Positions 26,349 through 32,922 of a stretch of 64,000 nucleotides of DNA are shown in pieces. The notes under the pieces were generated by a model. That model was not told where the DNA came from and made no database searches. It saw only the letters and a list, made by a program, of their open reading frames with translations. The DNA is from JBDFMH01 sp047238125. Its GTDB lineage: Bacteria; Pseudomonadota; Alphaproteobacteria; Sphingomonadales; Sphingomonadaceae. Each line of letters starts with the position of its first letter. Positions within the stretch are counted from its first letter, which is position 1. The position numbers and the translations under genes were made by a program. The stretch is from positions 1,736,001 through 1,800,000 of the forward strand of contig NZ_JBDFMH010000001.1 of the NCBI RefSeq assembly GCF_047238125.1, read 5' to 3'.

Positions 26349-27785
26349 TCAGCGCACGCCCCGCCGCAGCGCTTCGGCCTTTGCGACTGCTTCGGGGAAA
26401 TGCCCGGCGGTCAGTCGCCCAGCATAGCTTGGGCCATCGTTCCAGCGAACGCCCGTTGATATGTCCGGAATGATGCCGCTCACTTCGTTGCTGCCATCTT
26501 TGCGAAGACGCGCGCAATTCGGCATCTCAAGTTTTGCGCCGCTGTGCGTGAGCGTGACGGGATCATTGCCATAGAGATGGCCACACCCTGCCCCTCCGGT
26601 TCGCGTCCCCATCACGATGGCCGCCCCGTTATCCTGCAGAAGCGCGGTGAACTGCTCGGCGGCGGACCAGGTCTCGCTATCGACCAGGACGATGACAGGC
26701 CCTGCCCAGACATGATCGCGATACGGAAATTGCGACGCGCTGAAGACATCGACGCCCCAAGGCCGACCATCAAGCCGGCCCGCTGGCAGTTCGCGCAACA
26801 GCCCACTGGCATAGCCGGCCTGGGCCGTACGAGCGCAAGGGCTCCGGGTGCACGGCTTCAGCCCGTCGGCTACCGCATCCGCCTGGCGGGCGAGGTCGAG
26901 CAGCATCGATCGATCGGTCGCCGGCGCTGTGCCTGCTTCGCGGCGCAGTTTGGCCGAGAGCGCGCGCCACCGCGCCACCCAGGCATCTCCGCGGATCACG
27001 TGGACCGGCGCCGACCGAAGTGCCACGGGCGCGATGATCCGTGCCGCCGCCTCAGACCACTCGGTACCACCGCCGTTCCGGGTCAGATCGACCAGAAGCA
27101 CTTCCGCCCCCGCCGCCCGCAACCGTTCGACCGTGTTGATCAATGCGCGCGTCAGCAGGGCGAAGGCTTCGGTCAGGACCCGGTCCTCGCAGGCCTCGTC
27201 ACAAGGTCTGTCGATGGCAGTCCGGGTGAGCGCTACGGCCTGTTCGCAGAGCACGGGATAACCTTGCGGGGAGAACACCGCCAGGCGGACCACGCCGACC
27301 GCCTTCTCATCGACATCTACCCGTCCTGCCGGGAACGGACCTCCGGTCTCGACCGCGCGATAACCGGGGATCGATACGGCCGTCCCAGGCGTCACCTGCC
27401 CGGCATCATATCCCCGGGCGGCACAGAAGGTCGCGATGGTAGCGGGCACGGAAGCGGTGGGCGTCGCACGTCCTCTTGAAAGCGGGCGCGGCCAGCGCAG
27501 GGCCAGGTGGCCGTCGTTGAAGCGCTCGACCAGCCTATCCATGGCACGTCGCGCGCCCGCATCGTCGCCGCTCTCGCGGATTTCGTCCGCCGCGCGAGAG
27601 AACCACCGGTCGAGCGACACCTCGCGTTCGGATACGAGCCATTCGAGGTTCGGATAGTCGCGCTCGATGGCGGATCGAAACTGTCCGAGATCGTCCAGCC
27701 AGGGCGCCGGGTCCCACGCGGGGGCGGCGGCGATCAAGAAGAAGGCCGCCAAGCACAAATTGCCCAAGCCGAGTTTGCGCTTCAT
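26349..27785 (-). CDS. Exported S41-type (tail-specific) peptidase-like protein
   Basis: A 478-residue protein with a signal peptide (about residues 1-23, ending AAAPA) and the TSPc/S41 fold. 'AGAEVLLVDLTRNGGGTEWS' matches the 'D-x-R-x-N-G-G' segment of the family, and 'GPVIVLVDSETWSAAEQFTA' carries the serine nucleophile region (Ser in WSAAE) with 'IVMGTRTGGAG' after it. There is no clear PDZ domain. Five or more cysteines suggest disulphides outside the cytoplasm. It stands alone after the tRNA; the substrate is unknown. Confidence 0.72.
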   Translation of the reverse strand: MKRKLGLGNLCLAAFFLIAAAPAWDPAPWLDDLGQFRSAIERDYPNLEWLVSEREVSLDRWFSRAADEIRESGDDAGARRAMDRLVERFNDGHLALRWPRPLSRGRATPTASVPATIATFCAARGYDAGQVTPGTAVSIPGYRAVETGGPFPAGRVDVDEKAVGVVRLAVFSPQGYPVLCEQAVALTRTAIDRPCDEACEDRVLTEAFALLTRALINTVERLRAAGAEVLLVDLTRNGGGTEWSEAAARIIAPVALRSAPVHVIRGDAWVARWRALSAKLRREAGTAPATDRSMLLDLARQADAVADGLKPCTRSPCARTAQAGYASGLLRELPAGRLDGRPWGVDVFSASQFPYRDHVWAGPVIVLVDSETWSAAEQFTALLQDNGAAIVMGTRTGGAGCGHLYGNDPVTLTHSGAKLEMPNCARLRKDGSNEVSGIIPDISTGVRWNDGPSYAGRLTAGHFPEAVAKAEALRRGVR

Positions 27786-27893
27786 GGCTCCCCTTTCGAC
27801 AGGCAGGATGCATAAACGGCGTTAGCGGCCGACGAAAGGTGCTCGGCGCTCGCTTAGCGCTCCAGACCGCCGGGGGGATTCATGATCGAATGG

Positions 27894-29213
27894 TCAGAAC
27901 GCCATCTTGACGCTGGCTCCCCCCAATCTCGACCGATCGGCTGCGATCGAGCCGCCATGAGCGAGCGCCACCTGACGGGCAAAGCTAAGGCCGACGCCGG
28001 ACCCGTCCTTACGCGTCGTGTAGAACGGCAGGAACACGTCTTCACGGTGTTTTTCAGGGATGCCGGGGCCGTCGTCAGAGACTTCTAGGACGCTATGTCC
28101 GTGCCGTAGCGCATGCACGCCGACCTCACACCGTTTTGCCCCGGCGAGAGCGGCGTTTCGGATGAGGTTGAGCATCACCTGCGCGAGCAGGTCCGGGTCG
28201 CCATCGATCTTGGTCCAGTCAGGCTCGACGACGGCTTCGATCGCCATCGCGCCGATCCGCGGATCGGCCCGAGCCAACTGCAGCACCTCGTCGACCCAGC
28301 CCCGAGCAAGGAAAGCGCGGCGGCGGACGTCCGGCGACGCCGCAAAGTCCCTGTAGCTCGCCACGAAGCGCAGGATGCTCCCGGCGCGCGCCGCCACTGC
28401 ATCGGCCGCCGCACTTGCATCCGTCAGCGCGCCCGGATCGCCGTCCCGTGCGGCGTGGACGAGATCGGCGCTCGATTGGGCCAGCGACGTCACCGGGGTC
28501 AGCGAGTTCATGATCTCATGGGTGAGAACGCGGACCAGATCCGCTTGCGCCGTCAGTTCCAGCTGCCCAAGCTCGGTCTGTACCTTCAGGACGGAGACGA
28601 CGGTCGTGTCGCGACCCAGCCGCTCCAACCGAGCGGTGCCGACCAGCACATGCTGCGGCATGCCATCCAGCACGATCCGGGTCAGCCGGCGCCCGCCCGG
28701 CGGCAACGCCAAGGTGGCAGCGAGTTCGGCACCATAGACTGCCAGATCCTCGACATGGGTGACGACCGGATGATCGAACAATCGCCGCGCCGCCTTTCCG
28801 AGCAGGGTCACCCGGCCATCGGCATCGATCGCGAGCAGCGCGACCGGCGCATCGTCCAGCGCCGCCGCCAGGAAACTGATTTCGTCGGCCAGCCCGACCT
28901 GCCGGTCGCGCATCGCCTTCAGCGCCGTATCGAGCGAGTCCCCGATCACGTCGAAACCGGCGCCGGACAGGCCGCCGAAGCGCTGGGCATGATCGCCGAA
29001 ACGCAATGCTTCCACGAAGCGGGCGAGCTCGCGATTGGTATGACCGATGTAGCGCCACAACTCCCACAGAAGCGCGAGTGCGCCGACGCTGGCGACGATC
29101 CGCACTGCCCCGAGATCCGGGACGGAGAACGCAGCGACCATCGCGGCGATCGCGGCCGCCAGCGCAGCCGTTCGCCAGGCCAGACCGATCTCGAACCGCC
29201 GCCTAAAGGCCAT
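27894..29213 (-). CDS. NtrY-like sensor histidine kinase
   Basis: A 439-residue membrane kinase: two N-terminal helices (about 11-30 and 36-52) with almost no periplasmic loop, a PAS-like region ('FLAAALDDAPVALLAIDADG'), an H box with phospho-acceptor H232 in 'LTHEIMNSLTPVTSLAQSSA', and the ATPase domain ('ARSLNPDLLAQVMLNLIRNA' as DPDLLAQVMLNLIRNAALAG; 'VSDDGPGIPEKHREDVFLPF'; 'DGSGVGLSFARQVALAHGGS'). It overlaps the regulator gene by 11 bp and is its cognate partner. With hardly any outside domain it probably senses membrane state. Confidence 0.92.
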   Translation of the reverse strand: MAFRRRFEIGLAWRTAALAAAIAAMVAAFSVPDLGAVRIVASVGALALLWELWRYIGHTNRELARFVEALRFGDHAQRFGGLSGAGFDVIGDSLDTALKAMRDRQVGLADEISFLAAALDDAPVALLAIDADGRVTLLGKAARRLFDHPVVTHVEDLAVYGAELAATLALPPGGRRLTRIVLDGMPQHVLVGTARLERLGRDTTVVSVLKVQTELGQLELTAQADLVRVLTHEIMNSLTPVTSLAQSSADLVHAARDGDPGALTDASAAADAVAARAGSILRFVASYRDFAASPDVRRRAFLARGWVDEVLQLARADPRIGAMAIEAVVEPDWTKIDGDPDLLAQVMLNLIRNAALAGAKRCEVGVHALRHGHSVLEVSDDGPGIPEKHREDVFLPFYTTRKDGSGVGLSFARQVALAHGGSIAADRSRLGGASVKMAF

Positions 29214-30585
29214 GCTTCTCCATGCGCCGATACAGCGCGCCGCGGCTGAGACCGAGTTCGGTTGCCGCCAGTGAGATGTTGAAGTTATGCCGCTTGAGTG
29301 CCGCTTCCACAGCCTGCCGTTCCTGGCGATCGAGGTTCAGATCGGGCGCCGTCGACCGTGCGACCTGCACGCGAGCGACGGTGTTGGGCATCGGAAAATC
29401 CTCGGCCTCCAGAACATCGCCCTCAGCGAGGATGATCGCGCGTTCGGCGGCATGGCGCAGCGCGCGCACGTTCCCCGGCCAATCATGTTCGGTCAGCCGA
29501 TCGAGCGCCGCATCCCGAACCGGGCGCGATGGCTTGCCGTACTTGCGGGCGTAAAGATCGAGATAATGGGTGAGGAGCAGCGGGATGTCCTCGCGCCGCT
29601 CGCGCAACGGCGGCAGCTCGATCTCCACCGTGTTCAGGCGAAACAGCAGATCCTGACGGAACCGCGCTTCGTCGGCCAGCACATCGCGATTGCAGTTGGT
29701 GGCCGCCACGATCCTGACATCGATCGGCATCGCGCGATTGGAGCCGACTGGCGTGACCTGGCGCTGTTCGAGCGCGGTGAGCAGCTTGGGTTGTAGGTGC
29801 AGCGGCAAGTTGCCGATCTCGTCGAGGAACAGCGTGCTGCCATCGGCAGCCTTCATCCGACCGATCCGATCACTGCGCGCATCCGTGAAGGCGCCCTTCA
29901 CATGGCCGAACAGCTCGGAATCGAATAGAGTTTCGCTGACGACGCCGAGGTCGACGGTGACGAGCGGCTTTTCGGCGCGCCTGGAATAGGCATGCAGCGC
30001 CCGGGCGACCAGTTCCTTGCCGGTTCCATTCTCGCCGAGGATCAGGACGTTCGCATCGGTGGGTCCAGCGCGTGCGATCAGCGAATGGACGCGCGCCATT
30101 GCCGGCGAGTTGCCCAGTAACGGCGAGGCCAAGGTCGATGGCGATATTTCCCGGTTGCGGCCATGTTCCAGCCGGGCCTCCCGCCGGCTACGCGTCAGGG
30201 CGGCGGCGCTGCGCACGGTGGCTGCCAGCCGGTCGTTGGCCCACGGCTTCATGATGAAATCGGTGGCGCCGCGCTTGATCGCTTCGACCGCGATCGAAAC
30301 GCCGCCATGCGCGGTGATGATCACGACTGCGAGGTCGGGATCGGTCGAGACTACCCGATCGAGCCATTCGAAACCCTCGCGCCCATCGGTTGCGCCCCGC
30401 GCGAAGTTGAGGTCGAGCAGCAGGACGTCGGGCGCACGCTCGGCGATCAGCGCCGGCAACCGGTCCGGTCGGTCGAGCGCCAGCACCTCGTCGAACAGAT
30501 CGCGGAGCGCCAGGCGGGCCGCCAAGCCGATGTCGTCATCGTCATCGACGACGACGGCGAGAGCGAAACGAGTGGATTGGGTCAT
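29203..30585 (-). CDS. NtrC-family sigma-54-dependent response regulator
   Basis: A 460-residue enhancer-binding protein. The receiver domain has acidic DDDD at 14-17 and phospho-acceptor D58; the AAA+ domain has Walker A GENGTGKE (184-191) and Walker B FLDEIG (253-258); a Fis-type helix-turn-helix forms the last 30 residues ('ISLAATELGLSRGALYRRME'). The loop that contacts sigma-54, normally GAFTGA, is GAFTDA here (231-236), a variant seen in part of the family. It is divergent from a sigma-54 promoter and an ABC export operon, its most likely target. Confidence 0.95.
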   Translation of the reverse strand: MTQSTRFALAVVVDDDDDIGLAARLALRDLFDEVLALDRPDRLPALIAERAPDVLLLDLNFARGATDGREGFEWLDRVVSTDPDLAVVIITAHGGVSIAVEAIKRGATDFIMKPWANDRLAATVRSAAALTRSRREARLEHGRNREISPSTLASPLLGNSPAMARVHSLIARAGPTDANVLILGENGTGKELVARALHAYSRRAEKPLVTVDLGVVSETLFDSELFGHVKGAFTDARSDRIGRMKAADGSTLFLDEIGNLPLHLQPKLLTALEQRQVTPVGSNRAMPIDVRIVAATNCNRDVLADEARFRQDLLFRLNTVEIELPPLRERREDIPLLLTHYLDLYARKYGKPSRPVRDAALDRLTEHDWPGNVRALRHAAERAIILAEGDVLEAEDFPMPNTVARVQVARSTAPDLNLDRQERQAVEAALKRHNFNISLAATELGLSRGALYRRMEKHGL

Positions 30586-30608
30586 GCTGTTCGCATCCGG
30601 TCACGAAA

Positions 30609-30624
30609 TGTCCGGATCCGCACA
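30609..30624. promoter_or_regulatory. Upstream activator site candidate for the NtrC-like regulator
   Basis: TGTCCGGATCCGCACA is a palindrome of the form TGTCCG-N4-CGGACA with one mismatch. It lies between the regulator start (30585) and the -24/-12 element (30679), about 70 bp before the promoter, a normal distance for an enhancer site. Two perfect copies of the same motif occur at 30856-30892. Confidence 0.6.
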
Positions 30625-30678
30625 GCAAGCATCGCGCCAACTCTATCCCGCAGATGCCCCGTCGAGTGCGGAGCCCGA

Positions 30679-30695
30679 TTGGCACGGTCGATGCA
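30679..30695 (+). promoter_or_regulatory. Sigma-54 (-24/-12) promoter of the ABC export operon
   Basis: TTGGCACGGTCGATGCA fits the consensus YTGGCACG-N4-TTGCW in nearly all positions: the GG at 681-682 and the GC at 693-694 are exactly 10 bases apart. Transcription would start near 30706 and run into the 38-codon ORF and the exporter genes. Confidence 0.8.
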
Positions 30696-30738
30696 CAGTG
30701 TTCCAGCAACAGCAACCGAAGTCGAAAGGACCTGAGAC

Positions 30739-30855
30739 ATGAGCAAGGATCTGTTCCGCGGCGCTCTCTTCATCTGGGGATCGATACTCTGCAGCGTGGT
30801 CCTGGTCGAGGCATCGGCCGGCCAGCAGTTCACGGCCCTGGCCGCGATCGCCTGA
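30739..30855 (+). CDS. 38-residue membrane microprotein at head of ABC operon
   Basis: A short ORF begins at ATG 30739 with GAAAGGA about 9 bases upstream. It encodes a basic start (MSKDLFRG), one hydrophobic helix (residues about 9-25, 'ALFIWGSILCSVVLVEA') and a small polar end. It is the first ORF after the sigma-54 promoter, and its TGA runs directly into a pair of TGTCCG palindromes. It might be a sensor, an accessory subunit or a leader peptide. No homologue is known to me. Confidence 0.55.
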   Translation: MSKDLFRGALFIWGSILCSVVLVEASAGQQFTALAAIA

Positions 30856-30892
30856 TGTCCGGAAACGGACAGTCACTGTCCGGGGGCGGACA
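30856..30892. promoter_or_regulatory. Tandem TGTCCG-N4-CGGACA palindromes before the adaptor gene
   Basis: Two perfect palindromes, TGTCCGgaaaCGGACA (30856-30871) and TGTCCGggggCGGACA (30877-30892), lie centre to centre 21 bp apart, two helical turns, so they face the same side of DNA. They directly precede the ATG at 30893 and match the site at 30609. They are probable binding sites for the NtrC-like regulator, placed unusually downstream of the promoter. Confidence 0.7.
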
Positions 30893-32209
30893 ATGAGCGT
30901 TCACGCGATGGACCGGGCCGATACCGCCACGACCGCGGTTGCCGGCGGTGCGATGGATCGGGTGATCGAGACCAAGCGGATGGACCGACGCATCATCTAT
31001 GTCGGTGCAGCGGCCGCGGTGATCGCGATCATGATCCTCGTCTGGCTGTTTGCGCCACGGGCTGGCGATCAATCTGTGCCAGCGGAACGGCTGACGATCA
31101 GCGCCGTGCAAAAGGGCGTGTTCGACGATTTCCTTCCGCTGCGTGCACGCTCGACCCCGTTGGTCACCGTGTTCCTGGACGCGGTCGAAGGCGGCCGGGT
31201 CGAGCAGGTATTGGTAGAGGACGGCGCAACCGTCACGAAGGGTCAGTTGCTCGCCGTCTTGTCCAATTCGGATCTGCAACTGAACCTGCTTGCCCGACAG
31301 GCGGATGTCAGCCGCGAAATCAATTCGATGCGCAGCCAGGAATTGGCGCTCACGCAGGCCGCGCTTTCCAACGAGCGCGCCGTGCTCGAGGCGGACCTTG
31401 CGACGCGCAAGGCGCAGCGGCAATATGAGATGCAACGCCCCCTGGCCGAGCGCGGCTTCGTCGCCGGTCGAACCTTCCGTGATTCTCAGGATGACTATCT
31501 CTCGAACCGCGATCGCCTGGGCGTCTTGCAGCGCACCCGCCGTGCCGATGATCGCCTGCGTTCGAGCCAGCTTGCCCAGCTGAAGGCATCAGCCAATTCT
31601 CTGAACGCAAGCCTTGGGATCGCCCGCGCCACGCTGGACGCGCTCAACCTCCGCGCGCCGGTCACCGGCTCGCTCAGCGGCTTTTCGATCCAGCTTGGCC
31701 AGTCGCTGGAACGCGGCGAACGGCTCGGCCAGATCGACAGCCCGGGCCGCAACAAGCTGGTTGCCGGCATCGACGAATTCTACCTTGGTCGCGTTCAGGT
31801 CGGGCAGCGCGCGAGCGTCGATTGGAACGGCAAGACCTATCGCGCGAAGGTCACCAAGATCTATCCGCAGGTCCAGAACGGCCAGTTCAACGCCGACCTG
31901 CAATTTATGGACGCCGAGCCCGCCGACCTGCAACGCGGCCAGACGCTGCAAGCGCGCCTCACGCTGGGCGATCCCGCCCCTGCGCTGCTGGTCGCCAACG
32001 GCGCCTTCTACAACGATAGCGGCGGAACCTATGTCTTCGTGGTGGACCCGGATGGGGGGACCGCGATCAAGCGCAGCGTTCGGCTGGGCCGCCGCAACAT
32101 CAACTCCATCGAAGTGCTGGACGGGCTCTCCCCCGGCGACCGCGTGATTACCTCCTCCTACTCCGGTTTCGCCGACAAGGATCGGCTGACCATCACCGAA
32201 GGAAAATGA
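30893..32209 (+). CDS. HlyD/MFP-family periplasmic adaptor of ABC exporter
   Basis: A 438-residue adaptor: one membrane helix near residues 37-57, a lipoyl-like half ('RVEQVLVEDGATVTKGQLLA'), a long coiled-coil hairpin of about 100 residues ('NSMRSQELALTQAALSNERA' onward), the second lipoyl half ('LNLRAPVTGSLSGFSIQLGQ') and beta-barrel and proximal domains. It bridges the permease to an outer-membrane channel. Its stop overlaps the ATP-binding gene (ATGA). No TolC-type gene is adjacent. Confidence 0.9.
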   Translation: MSVHAMDRADTATTAVAGGAMDRVIETKRMDRRIIYVGAAAAVIAIMILVWLFAPRAGDQSVPAERLTISAVQKGVFDDFLPLRARSTPLVTVFLDAVEGGRVEQVLVEDGATVTKGQLLAVLSNSDLQLNLLARQADVSREINSMRSQELALTQAALSNERAVLEADLATRKAQRQYEMQRPLAERGFVAGRTFRDSQDDYLSNRDRLGVLQRTRRADDRLRSSQLAQLKASANSLNASLGIARATLDALNLRAPVTGSLSGFSIQLGQSLERGERLGQIDSPGRNKLVAGIDEFYLGRVQVGQRASVDWNGKTYRAKVTKIYPQVQNGQFNADLQFMDAEPADLQRGQTLQARLTLGDPAPALLVANGAFYNDSGGTYVFVVDPDGGTAIKRSVRLGRRNINSIEVLDGLSPGDRVITSSYSGFADKDRLTITEGK

Positions 32210-32892
32210 TGATGCTCACCATGCGCCAGCTCTCGCGGGTCTACCGCACGGAAACCGTCGAGACCGCAGCGCTGGACGGGATTGATCTCGATATCGCCGA
32301 TGGCGAGTTCGTCGCGATCATGGGCCCTTCAGGCTGCGGAAAGTCGACCTTGCTCAACCTCATCGGCATGCTCGACAGTCCGACGAGCGGCTCTTACGTC
32401 TTCGCCGGCCAGGAGGTGGCGACGCTGTCCGAGGCGCAGCTGGCCGAGGTCCGCAAGCAGAGCATCGGCTTCATCTTCCAGAGCTTCAACCTGATCGACG
32501 AACTGACGGTTCGCGAGAATGTCGAGCTCGCCTTGCTATATCATCAGGTTCCCGCGGCCGAGCGTCGCGCCCGGGCCGAGCGCGTGATGGATCGGGTGGG
32601 CATTGCCCACCGCGCCAAGCATCGCCCGAGCCAGCTTTCGGGGGGCCAGCAGCAGCGCGTTGCGGTCGCACGGGCCCTGGTCGCCGAACCGAAGCTGATC
32701 CTGGCCGACGAGCCTACCGGCAACCTCGATACCGCGCATGGCGAGGATGTAATGCGCATGCTCCAGTCGCTGAACGCCGCCGGCTCGACCATCGTGATGG
32801 TGACGCATTCGCCGGCCCATGCCGATTATGCGAGCCGCGTCGTCAACATGCTGGACGGTCACATCCTCCAGGAACGCCGGCGCGCCGCCTGA
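32206..32892 (+). CDS. ABC exporter ATP-binding protein (MacB/LolD type)
   Basis: A 228-residue ATPase: Walker A GPSGCGKST (40-48), Q-loop 'IGFIFQSFNLIDELTVRENV', signature LSGGQQQR (144-151), Walker B 'LILADEPTGNLD' and a switch His in 'IVMVTHSPAHADYA'. The 'GNLD' D-loop and short size place it with MacB, LolD and FtsE. It would drive the FtsX-type permease encoded 30 bp downstream. The first ATG (32206) overlaps the adaptor stop; two more ATGs follow within 12 bases. Confidence 0.95.
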   Translation: MMMLTMRQLSRVYRTETVETAALDGIDLDIADGEFVAIMGPSGCGKSTLLNLIGMLDSPTSGSYVFAGQEVATLSEAQLAEVRKQSIGFIFQSFNLIDELTVRENVELALLYHQVPAAERRARAERVMDRVGIAHRAKHRPSQLSGGQQQRVAVARALVAEPKLILADEPTGNLDTAHGEDVMRMLQSLNAAGSTIVMVTHSPAHADYASRVVNMLDGHILQERRRAA

Positions 32893-32922
32893 ACCCATAA
32901 TCTCTCGTCCGGAGCCTACGCT

